Assembly: GCA_022559845.1 (NCBI GenBank)
Contig: CM040118.1
Span: forward strand, 262,159,519 to 262,223,518
Length of the DNA: 64,000 nucleotides
Reading direction: 5' to 3'
Origin: Amorphophallus konjac
Taxonomy: Eukaryota > Streptophyta > Magnoliopsida > Alismatales > Araceae
In this document: piece after piece, positions 10,664-21,072 of the stretch
Layout: every line of letters starts with the position of its first letter
Position numbering within the stretch: the stretch's first letter is position 1
Notes under the pieces: model-generated
Told to the model about the DNA's origin: nothing
Databases searched by the model: none
Seen by the model: only the letters and a program-made list of their open reading frames with translations
Translations under genes and position numbers: made by a program

Positions 10664-10697
<34 letters not shown>
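10664..10697 (+). promoter_or_regulatory. TA dinucleotide repeat, candidate core promoter of A
   Basis: About 34 bases of alternating TA end the pyrimidine tract. In position it could supply the TATA box of the LTR promoter. The 3' LTR has a shorter version at 43194-43221. Confidence 0.45.
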
Positions 10698-10700
<3 letters not shown>

Positions 10701-11699
10701 TATCTTATTATCCATTCTGTTCTGTTTTATTTCTTTTATTCTTGTACTTTTTTTACTCTGAAAAAAGATTAAAAAAAGAGGATCTCTCCCTATCTCCCTC
10801 CCATACATATTCCCATATTCTTATTTTTATTATTCTTAGTATCTGTCTTCTTTAATTTGTGTTATTGTTATTGTCTCGTGTGTGTGCATGTGTCTGTGAG
10901 GGCGTGTATAAGTCTGTTTGAAGTGAAAAGAAAGATTCCAATCCCGTCCTCTTTGAAGCTCGTAAAATTAAGGAAGATCCTGCCGAGTTCCTGGGTGTTC
11001 GAGTGTGCGAGAAAAGTCATTCTGCAGCGCCGTGCGTTCGCTCCGTCCCCGTCCTGAAGGAGCTCGTCCAAAGCCCGTCAACAGCTTCCCCCAATAAGCT
11101 TTCTCATCTCTTTTCGCCCTGCTTTGTTTTTATTTCACTAGTTGCATTGTACGCATGCATTATCCATATTGCACTCCTCTACTCGAGAGAGCCTTGTTTA
11201 TTCATTCATCACATCATCTATCTACCATTGATGTCCAAAAGGGGTTTAACACAACATCGACCAGGTGCGTATTTGTTCATGTCTTCGTCATGTTCATCGC
11301 AAGGGATTGATGCTGCATTGTCGTTATCTTGATTTATTATTTTATCTTCTTTTGCAAGGGGAACCATCAAAGGAAAGCTATCTCCTTCGGCCAGCCGAAG
11401 GAAGAGGAGGAGAGAACTCACGTGATTCCTCAGTTCGAAGATGAGAAGGGATCATTCCCTCCTATTTTGAGGTACCCAACCGTCCCCCCCTCCATTTTAC
11501 TCTATTCTTCTTTCTTTCTATTGTTATTTATTGTTAAGTCTCCACCCCCGTCCCTCTCTATTTTTGTCTAAAAAAGAGTCTTTCTCTCTCTATATATATT
11601 TTCCTAGTGGTCTTTAATAATTTTAATTCTCTATACCTCACTCTCTTTCTCTATCTTTTACATCTCGATTTCTTTCATCATTTTCTCATGTCTCTTTAA

Positions 11700-11790
11700 A
11701 AGAAATAAAATAATAAAAATAATAAAGGCAACACAAACAAAAACCAAAAACAACAACAAAAGCTAAAAAAAGGAAAGAATAACAAAATCA
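11700..11790 (+). terminator. Candidate polyadenylation region of A's LTR
   Basis: Several overlapping AATAAA/AATAATAAA signals occur at about 11704-11728, followed by an A-rich stretch. The same block is in the 3' LTR near 44230. If used, R would end here and the hairpin array would fall in U5. Confidence 0.4.
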
Positions 11791-11950
11791 GGGTAACAGA
11801 AGGAAGCCCTCTTCGTCAGCCGGCCGACAGAAGAGGAAGAGAGGACCCGCACTGCTCCTGCTCCGGTGCCGAACGCGATCAGAACACTTCCTGTGGGGTT
11901 CTCAACCCCTGGCGATCACACTTCCCCTCCCCTTCTTTCTGTTATTTCTT

Positions 11951-12375
11951 TTCTGTTCAAACCCTGCGAACGGAACAAGTTCCTCGCGGAGGTTCCATAC
12001 TGACTCTAACTCCCTTCCCCATTTCTTTTCTGGTCAAACCCCGCGAACGGAACAAGTTCCTCGCGGAGGTTCCATACTGACTCTAACTCCCCTCCCCATT
12101 TCTTTTCTGCTCAAACTCCGCGAACGGAACAAGTTCCTCGCAGAGGTTCCATACTGAATCTAACTCCCCTCCCCATTTCTTTTCTGTTCAGACCCTGTGA
12201 ACGGAACCAGTTCCTCGCGGTGGTTTTCATTTTGTAATTTCATTCCCTTTAATTTGTAATCAAACCTCGTGAATGGAATGAGTTCCTCCCGGAGGTTTCC
12301 CTTTTGTTATTTTTATTTTGTTCAAACCCGGTGAACGGAACAAGTTCCTCGCGGAGGTTTCATTCCGTAATTTCC
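11951..12375 (+). repeat. Tandem array of hairpin-forming units in U5 of A (6 units)
   Basis: The first units are about 77 bp and the last three are shorter and more diverged. The best-conserved part is a dyad: CGCGAACGGAAC, then AA, then GTTCCTCGCG. The outer arms CGCGA/TCGCG and inner arms GGAAC/GTTCC can pair with a 2-nt bulge on the left side. The 3' LTR has seven units at about 44480-44985. Confidence 0.88.
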
Positions 12376-12561
12376 ATTCTGCCATTTCAATTGTTATTTT
12401 GTTGCACATTTCTGTTCCGTGTCTTCCTCCGTTCCATGCGCTTTCGCCGTTCGAACCCAGTAGAGACAACCCTCTCCAGGACCTTTTATGCACTCTCTCT
12501 CATCCCAGCAACGTATTTTCTTTCCCCTTTTGTTAACCCCGTGACGTCCGTCCACATCTCT

Positions 12562-12580
12562 TGGCGATCATGGTGGGACC
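12562..12580 (+). promoter_or_regulatory. Primer-binding site of A
   Basis: TGGCGATCATGGTGGGACC starts five bases after the LTR. It has the TGG start expected for complementarity to a tRNA CCA end. I cannot assign the tRNA with certainty. Confidence 0.75.
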
Positions 12581-13974
12581 TCTTTTGCTTTCCGTTCGGT
12601 TACCCGTGTGATTTGGCACCCGCGTGTGCCCTTCCCTATTGCGCCCACGTGTGCTACAGTTTCCCATTGGAACCCGCGTGTGCCCCTCGCCCATTGGTAC
12701 CCACGTGTGCCCCTCCCCATTGCGTCCGCATGCGCTACAGTCGTGCTCCAAGCAGCACCTTGCTTTGCGTTTATCCCTCGTGCACCTCGTGCACTTCCCC
12801 CTCATTCCCTTGATTTCTCGAGAGATTCACGTTGTTCCCTTTCTTTCCGTTATTTTCCGAAAAATGGGCTTCAGCTCGAGGGCGTGCCTGGAGCCCCAGG
12901 TGCGTACTCAGCGTCATTGCCCTCAGCAACTGTCAGCTGTTGTGCGGACACGTCCTGACAAGTGGACGTGTTCTCCCAAAGGCACTTCCCATCTGGCATC
13001 CCCAAATTGAGAAAAGAAAAAAAAGGGGAGAAGGTAGAAAAGAAAGAAAAAAAAACCTCAATGGTGCTCTATCAGGTACATTTCCTATTTTCCTTTACCT
13101 TGTGAAAATTCGTTTAGTTCTATTCCACCCTACTTAAATTCTATTCTTGTGAAAATTTGTTTAGTTTCATTTCCTGCATAGGTTTCGATCTTGTGAAAAT
13201 TGTTTAGTTATACTCTGTCCTGCATAAGTTCTATCTTGTGGAAATTATTTATGTCTATTCTGTCCTGCATAAGTTCTATCATGTAATAAATTGTCTAGTT
13301 CTAATCTATCCCACATAAACTCTGTTCTTGTAAAAATTGTTTAAGTTTTGTCCCATTCTGCATAAGTTCTGGTCTTGTGAGATTGTTTAGTTCTGTCCTG
13401 TCCTGCAATAAGTTCTGATCCTGAATCTGTTTAGTTCTATCCTGTCCGAAGTTTTATCCTCGTTAAAGTTGTTTAGTTCTATTTTGTCCTGCATAATCCC
13501 TGTTCTCCTTGCTTTGTTTGTGTTTCACATATCTCAGTTATACTGCACTAATTACATGCATTTTCCCCCTTTCCTTTTCCTTTTCTAAGGATCACCCTTT
13601 CTCGGTGAAGGAAGGACTCTCCGTTCGGGAATTCCTCTCGACGGACTAGGATCTCCTTCATCAGGACCTCCGTAAGTCCTCGACAGCGAAGGATTCCCTC
13701 TTCATTCACTGGGCAGGTTGTACCACTGAAGTTCCCCGGAGTTTAGTTACCCCTTCGTGGTGAGGCGAGCGACCTTAGCTGACACGGCGATGGCCAAAAT
13801 TCTAACTAGGGTCCTATCTTTTGCGTGAACTCCTCGTTTGTGAAAAGAGAAAAAAAAAGAGAAAAAAAGAAAACAAACCAAAACAAAAAAAGGGACGTAA
13901 AGCATCCACTTGTGTGCTAATCTCTGCTACTTGTATGCTGGTGTATGTTATTATGTTCTGGAAAAGTGTTAAGG
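12581..13974 (+). repeat. Untranslated leader of A with two short tandem repeat blocks
   Basis: Near 12613-12742 a unit of about 27 bp with CCCACGTGTGCC or CCCGCGTGTGCC is repeated about five times. At about 13098-13503 a unit of about 46 bp with CTTGTGAAAATTGTTTAGTT and GTCCTGCATAAGTTCT is repeated nine times with much divergence. The rest has no gene; 13505-13974 leads to the gag start. Confidence 0.8.
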
Positions 13975-14904
13975 ATGGCCGAGTATAATTACGATGCTTT
14001 CGAGGCTGACGCCTTCGGCTATGAGCCCTAAATGCATGACCCAGGTCATGGCTCTTACATAGAATATAGCCCGGACCAGGGGTACCAAGGTGAGCCCCAT
14101 GTCTACGCCATGGACGCCGGTCCATCCCACGAGCCCTCACATAAGGTGCCGAATGTTGCCGGGGATACATCTTCCCCTCAGGACATCTCCTCTCTGTTAG
14201 GTGTCCTTGCCAACACCCAGCTCAACCCTGAGCAACTCCAGGCCTTCCAGGCCATTCTGAAAGGGAAATCGATTTCCCCCTCTCCCACGGAGTCGAATCT
14301 GACTGCTACTCATGTCCAAGAGTCTGTACAGGCCATTCCCTCCCCCTCACTTTTTGGGTAGGCAAATCAACAGCATCCCTCCTTCCAATTCCCCTCCCAA
14401 ACTCCGGCGCCAGTCGCCCTTTAAACACCAATCCAACCGGGCCTATCCACTGGTAGACCCCAATACCCTTCCTGTCCTAGGTTTCCTTCTGAGGCCTCCG
14501 GGAGGCCTACCGCTTCTCCGTGGCAAGCGCCACCTTCACCAGTTGACCCGCTCACCCAGTCCCTCTTAAACATGCTGAACAAGATGGATGAGCAATTCCG
14601 AGACTTAAAGAAAATTGTGGATGTAAAATCCACCCCTGAAGTTTCTCTGCCTGTCCTACAAATGTTTCGCCTTCCCCCTTCTCAGATGCCCACGTACCGT
14701 AGGTACAATGGCACTGGCAACCCCTTTACTCATTTGAAGGACTTCATGTATGAGTCCTTGTTCTGGCAAAATGATAAAAGATCCCTGGCATACCTCTTTA
14801 AAAGATCATTAGATGGCCCTATGCTAGAATGGTTCTACGCCCTAGAGCCAAGTGAGGCTGAGGACTTCGACATGGTTCAGAGGAAGTTCCTACAGAGGTA
14901 CCGG
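13975..14904 (+). pseudogene. gag: Element A gag, 5' part
   Basis: The frame starts at ATG 13975 (MAEYNYDAF) and runs to the C insertion, with in-frame stops at 14029 (TAA), 14359 (TAG) and 14422 (TAA). The N-terminal part is Pro/Gln/Ser-rich. From 14572 it reads as the retrotransposon gag core: a Leu-rich helix with MDEQFRDLKK, then YRRYNGTGNPFTHLKDF and the Trp-containing helix LEWFYALEP, as in Tat-lineage gags. It is cut after KFLQRYR and continues at 25102 in the same frame. Gag forms the particle that packages the element's RNA. Confidence 0.88.
14900..14904. repeat. Target-site duplication of C, left copy (ACCGG)
   Basis: It matches ACCGA at 25102-25106 with one mismatch. Keeping one copy restores the gag frame of A (RYR followed by DWVG). 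Confidence 0.85.
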
Positions 14905-15184
14905 TGAAGTCCCGCGATCAATGACACCCAAGAGGGGGGTGAATTGGGTGTTTACAAATTTTAAGGAAACTTTTTGCCTTTTTAAAATATGTGATGGAAT
15001 GCTAATTATGAGATTCAAAACTATTTGAACACAAATTGGATTTATCAAACTTTGTATGATGAGATATAGAATATGCAAGATATACGTAGATAAATCCGTA
15101 ACAACAATTAACAAATACACTCACTTAGAATGGAGGTAGAAGAAAAGGACAAAATCACACAAATCAAACCATAGTGCACAACGA

Positions 15185-15371
15185 TTTTTAAGGTGGTTCA
15201 GATGCAATGACGGCAATCCTACGTCCACCCCTCACCAAACCCGGTGAGGCTTCACTCGGGGATAAATCCCCAAACGGAGACGACGCTCTTACCACACACG
15301 CAGGACGACGCCTGCCCACACACACGGGGACGCGCCCCAAAACACACACACATACGGAGATGCAGTCTCCA
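15185..15371 (-). other. Stem-loop block in C's LTR
   Basis: Plus-strand order: AAGGTGGTTC, CTACGTCCACCCCTC, then inverted repeats CCTCACC/GGTGAGG, GGGGATAAATCCCC (15258-15271), CAGGACGACGCCTG (15301-15314), GGGGACGCGCCCC (15326-15338) and GGAGATGCAGTCTCC (15356-15370), with CA-rich linkers. The other LTR copy has the same block from about 23092. LTRs of D and E have equivalents with different stem sequences. Confidence 0.6.
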
Positions 15372-16349
15372 ACACGATCCAACAAGCGGATCAACAAGAC
15401 ACACACACGCTACGACAAGTGCAGCACTCCACACACACAAACACTAAGATATGGATAAATCCATACACACAGAGATCTAAGAAGACCTATGCACACACGA
15501 ATCAAGTACGACACACACACACACGACCACGGATCCAACAACGATCCACACACACACGAGTTTGCAGTTTATAAGAAACACAAATCTAAAACTATAAAGC
15601 ACAAAACACAAACATGAATAAACCACAGTTTAGAAAGCTCCTGAATTCGGCTCCCCCTGAGTGTGTGCTCTGGATGTTCGCGTTGATTCCTTCTTCACTT
15701 GAATAGCTTGAGACTCAGCTTGAATGGCCTTGTATTTGATGTAGATCTTCTTACATGGAGTACTGTTCACGGCTACAATACCCTTCCTTCTTCTCTGGAC
15801 AAATCCATGTATCTTCTTGATGCTTGTGAGCTTGTTCTCTTCCTTTGAGACTGCTGACTTCAAATGGAGCTAGAGTACCTTAAGATGATGCTTGAATGGC
15901 TCTTTCTTCCTTGTAGCATCCTTCTTCTTCTTCACTTGGATAACCTTCCGTTTATCTCTTCTTGAAATCCTTGCTTGCTTCTTGATAGCCTCACCCTTGA
16001 TCTCTCTTTGTTGGTTGCTTGATTCTTCACTTCATAGATGCTTGTTAGCTTGAGAAGTACCTTGAATGGGTTGGAGATAGATGAAGAACTTGCTGCACGA
16101 AGTACTGTTCACGGAGCTACAGTACTCTCTTCTTCCTCCTTGGACAGTACCCTCTTGATCTCCCTTGAAGCCCTCTTGGATGGTTAGGGTTATGGCTCCA
16201 AATGAGATATTTTATAGCCCTTGAATGGTCCATGGACATCCCCCAGATCAGATCCACATTTTGTGGGTGATTTGGTGTCATTAGGATTAAAGAATTACAA
16301 GGAGAAAGACTCTTCTCGAAGAGGAAAACAAAGTCAACATATGTTGGCT

Positions 16350-16465
16350 CGGGGCTGGCAATCGACCTGTGGAAGCTGGCGGTCGACCGCTACTGAGAAT
16401 CCTGTGGAAATATGATCCCTGGCATTTTCAGTCGACCAGGGGCGGTCGACCTACAGCTACAGTAA
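16350..16465. repeat. GTCGAC-type motif cluster in C's LTR
   Basis: ATCGACC, GGTCGACCG, AGTCGACC and GGTCGACC occur within about 110 bases. The copy in the right LTR is at about 24255-24362. Confidence 0.55.
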
Positions 16466-17195
16466 ACTTCAGACTTTTAGGTTTCATCCCCGAACTCCAT
16501 TGCAACCCATTTAAGTCTGAGGCTTCAAACTCCTTTGATCTTGGGGAATATATGTTGAGTGTTTTGACCTACAAAACCATAGAAAAAAAAGGATTAGAAC
16601 TTTGATCAATAATTCATGTGGTAATTGCATGAAGTACATGTATGAAACCCCTTTGGTCATTTGGCAATTTCAATCAATTAACAAGAGCTTATTGTAAACC
16701 ATTTGAGCAAGATATAAGTACCATTATTCCAATTTTTAAGCAAGTTTCTCATGAGTTATTTCAACATAATGCAAGCTCAAAATGATATGTGAAATATGTA
16801 TTAGAGTTCAAGAAGTGATTTTACATTGAGACCCAATTTCACATATAAGATTGGAACATTTGTTGCTTTGGCAAATGCATGTGTGGTATGCGTAAAAATT
16901 AACCAAACAAGTTTCAAACTATTTGATCAGGATTTGAAAAAAAGTGTTCATCAAAGCTCAAGTCCATATGTTCAAATATATAAAGACTTGAAACCTCTTG
17001 TAGAACCAACATATGCAAACCAAGCATTAAGACCATGTAACCGTTGCCATTTGCTATCTCAAACATACATAGATAACAGGAGCATGAGCAATCAACCACA
17101 AGTTTAGTTATCATCACTTAATCACACATTAAGTTTAGTTATCATCAAAACCATAACTTAACAATCACAACAATCATCAAAACCATAACTCAATA

Positions 17196-17216
17196 ATCTC
17201 CCCCTTTTTGATGATG
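17196..17216 (-). promoter_or_regulatory. Polypurine tract of C
   Basis: On the minus strand TCATCATCAAAAAGGGGGAG-AT lies directly before the 3' LTR. This tract with the preceding GTCATCATC is typical of plant copia elements, where it primes plus-strand synthesis. Confidence 0.85.
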
Positions 17217-20200
17217 ACAAACTTATTGATGATGACAAACTTGATGAGAAATTTATTAGTGATGATACACCAGAGTGGATACAAAAGAATAGCACACATG
17301 TTCTTCTCCCCTTCCCTTGTCACATACAATCATCAATTTTTCTCCCCCTTTGACATAATCAAAAAGCGGGATAATGCAAATCTTTCTCCCCCTGTGACAT
17401 GATCAACAATATCAACAAGCTTATCTCCCTTTGAAACATCAATAGCCTATCTTATCAAATCAGAAGAAGCAAGGGCAAATCATGGATGAACAAAGCAATA
17501 TGATTCCAATCATAAGAAACCAATTGGTGATTATTCTCACAAATCAATATGAAACCATCCAAAGCAAATACAGTCAAGCATGTATCGATACCAATTGAAG
17601 GTGGTGATTGGCCTCAAGGATATGAATCAGTGGAGGAAGATGTTCACAGGATGAGGTGTTCAGCATGATAGCATACAAGAGCTAGATCCCATGTCAGATT
17701 TTCACAACAAACAAGAGCAGGAGGGCATATCAAAAGGATTTTCTTTGATTTTCAAAATTTCTGATTTTTATATTTTGGTTTGAAATGCATGAAATGCAAC
17801 ACATGCAAATGGTGACTCATGAAGTGCACACAATGCAACCAAACAGTTATATATAAACATACATGCAATCTCCCCCGTACATATATAAACAGGGAATGGG
17901 TATAAGAAAGATGCAAGAGAGTCATGCTAACCGGAATGCACATGTGTAGCACATGGGAGATTGTGCAATCATATAGGAGATTCATGCAATTGCTAAAGCA
18001 GTCAATCAATTTTCTGAATACATATTAAATCAAATTTCCAGTTGTGTAAGTGAGTAACATGAAAAACGATAGTTACAATATGGATATTCAGATTTTCAGA
18101 TCAACACAAGGAGACATTTTACAAACTGCACTTTTATTTTGAGAACAGCGTATTGGAGGCTACGCTCTACCATAATGAGTTTTCACCAATATTTTTCAAC
18201 TCAACTAATATCACATGATAATCAGAATTTTTCAAGAGTGATCAGGTTCAAATAATCCATTTTTACGCGAGTAGACGCATGGAGCTCATGCCAGAATCCC
18301 CAGTTACTCAGAATACTGAACCATTTCACCTCATTTTGAACAAAGATACTAGTCAACACTTTTCAGATATGAACCACATCACGTCTCAGGTGACATGCGC
18401 CCAGTTTACTTAGTGAGACCGAGTATTGCTCTATCTTACATTTTTATTCAAGATTTTTCAATAAGGAGAGGTAGGCAGCTTTTTCATCAACTATCTCTTC
18501 AACATACATGCAGCAAGTTTAACATCTCAATAGTGTTGAAAAGAAAACCATATGTCCTTATCTTTAACACTCATTTTCACATTTTGTGCATGAAGTGTGC
18601 GAATTTGATTCAGCATATATACCGAAAATATCATGAATACATAATAGTGCAACTCCCCCTAAATAGATGTACTTATGAAATATAAAATCTCCCAGAGTGT
18701 ACGACATGAAACACTCCAATAATGACTCAAATGCAGTATTATTTATCAAGAAGACGTAAGGCCATTGAAATGTCAAGGGATGGGGTGAATAGCATATAAT
18801 ATCAAACAAGCACACAGAGGGAATGTATGCAACATGCAATGCACATGTGCAACTGATGCCAAACAAATCGATACCAATTGAATGAAGTGAATGCAGCTAA
18901 TGCATGAGTACTGATGCAATGCAACTTGATCATGTAGTAATGAAATGGAACAGGCCAAGATAGAATGCAATGTGGTGCAAAACTTCTCATACCAAATGAA
19001 TGAACTAACTTCAGCTAATGCATGAATTCATTCTAATGCGTGCAACCTATGCCTAGATGAGCATGTGATGCAAGATGCAAATGTAGTATAGGAGGGCTTG
19101 ATCTTCAAACCTAGAGGCAAATTCCACATTGGAGCATTCACATTATATTAATGTGTCAACAATATTTTTCATGACATGCCCTTTATGAAAAAGGGTGCAT
19201 AAATGCTCAAAATTAAGCAATGCAACCCAATTTTCAGAATTGTTCAAAAATAGATTTTCAAGAGCATTTCATAAGTTTTGAAATGAGAATTCATTCAACA
19301 GCCAAATGTATGAATCATTTAATCACAAGCATGGTTTCAATTTACATAGCTCAGCTCAAGAATTCATTTACACATCAACCAATCCCAATTTTCAAGATAT
19401 GGTACTAGGCGGAGATTTTAGTCCGAAGACCCAGCTCAACGCATAGGGAATGCTTCCAAGTGGACATAATCCACTTTTTCACAGACGCCATTTGATATAC
19501 CAAATATGTAATTCAATTCAAGTGTGATCATGTAATTCAAATTGAGAATATTCAATGTGCAACCACTTCATACACATCCTTCAAGATTTTCAATTTGATT
19601 CAATCAATTAGGCACATTCATCACAACATGCTGATAAATGACAATTCAAGTTTTTAGAATCAATACCTATCACTTGAGAGTGTCACCAAGTGACAAAGAT
19701 GTCCATTGCATGAATTGACAAGGTTGAATTACCTTAGTTCAAGAGACAAGATTGGAAGTCTTCAATCACTAAAATCACCAACCTCACGAGGGTTGATATT
19801 TCAGATTTTGCTTTCTTACCTTTGCCTTGTGAATTCATTTTCTTCCAAGCCTTCTACCTGCAATCCAAAGAAGAGTGAAATTCAATGTACTCATTGAGAT
19901 TTTTTTAAAATATACTTGCACAATCCCTGCAAAATAATCATATAAAGCATTATTAGTAGTTCCAGAGATGATATTAATCACATATGCATGAACCACTAAA
20001 AAGATTTTACCTGATTTTCTCATGAAAAATGGTTGATCAACTTTACCTATTTGACCTGTTCTCAATAAAAAGATGCGGGCTTTTCATACCATGCCCTGGA
20101 TACTTGCTTTAGCACGTACATGGACTTTCACCAGCTTGTGCTTAAGTCGATCCTAGAGATTGTTCTACACAAAGTATCCCATCTTCTTGTAGCAAATTGA

Positions 20201-21072
20201 TAGGGTTCTCATCATTTTCATCCTTGCAAGATATTCTTTTCATTGACTCAAGCTTGGCCATGACTAGCCCTAAATCATTTGGATTTTGGGAGTGTAATCT
20301 GCATCCAAGGACAAGAGGACTTGAGTTGTCAATTTCGATTCAAATTTATTGACAATGGCATGACAAATTATTTTAACAACCAACATGTCCCAGACAACTC
20401 TAGATGCAATGCTTGACTCATGTGTGAACTTAAACATAAAGCCCATATGACGAATCTGATGACTCCCCCTCAATGTGTGCATGACTATGATATGCTCAGT
20501 AAAAATCTAATGCCATGTGCAGCCTGTGACTGATTGACTCATAGTACCGGGCGGAGAATTTAGATCTGAAGATCACCTCACGCGTAGTGATAGCTTTCAG
20601 ACAGGTGTAACCTGCCCTTCTACATGTCACCATTTGATATACTATGTAGTCAAGGGTGGTGAAGGTAGGAGGATTGCTATGCATTATGACATGAATTCAC
20701 AATATTCAATTTATGCATGACAGTACGTGAAGCTTATGCAAACTCAGTATATGTAGTGAGATTTATTGACGGTTTCAAAACACCACTTCAACAAGATGCT
20801 ATATGACAAGTGATATGGGCACAAATATGCAAGAAACTATGAATGAAATGCATGTGCAGACATATGCAATATTACATGACTATATGACACAAAGTGAGTT
20901 AAAACATGGTAGAGTCACTACAAAGGTAGGAGGGATATCACCTGATCTTCAAATTCAGTTTTTGATTTTTCTTCCTACCTGACTTATGCCACTTGACATG
21001 TGTGCTTTACCTTCTTGATGAAAACACATTTCATGATTTACATTCCCAAGGCACACCTGCAAAATAGATTTC
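17217..21072 (-). other. Non-coding internal part of C in place of pol
   Basis: No frame longer than about 100 codons and no protease, integrase, RT or RNase H motif was found on the minus strand. The sequence is AT-rich with many ATGCA words. Two related blocks lie at about 19405-19510 and 20540-20655; each has a GGCGGAGA start, a GAAGA centre and CATTTGATATAC at the end. Other fragments such as 18255-18330 may be more diverged members. Confidence 0.6.

Larger units (their letters stand above)
8034..12556 (+). repeat. 5' LTR of element A
   Basis: It starts TGTAGACAC and ends GTCCGTCCACA, five bases before the PBS. It can be divided tentatively into U3 (palindromic TGGGC sites, a C-rich then CT-rich tract, a TA repeat), R (from near 10700 to the poly(A) signals near 11705-11730) and U5 (with a hairpin repeat array). 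It aligns over its whole length with 40569-45162; the main length difference is one extra unit in the right copy's hairpin array. Confidence 0.95.
14905..17195 (-). repeat. 3' LTR of element C (left copy)
   Basis: Read on the minus strand it starts TATTGAG (TGTTGAG in the other copy) and ends at the GGGACTTCA junction. It aligns end to end with 22810-25101. It contains a block of small inverted repeats (15185-15370), two copies of an inverted GTACTGT motif and a GTCGAC cluster (16350-16465). Confidence 0.95.

Noticed and set aside
9761..10855. 364-codon plus-strand frame in the LTR of A
   Set aside because: It is translation of CT and TA repeats (Ser/Leu/Pro then Ile/Tyr runs).
15185..15560. 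CA-rich stretch in C's LTR as a simple microsatellite
   Set aside because: The CA runs are short linkers between small inverted repeats; the inverted repeats are the regular feature.
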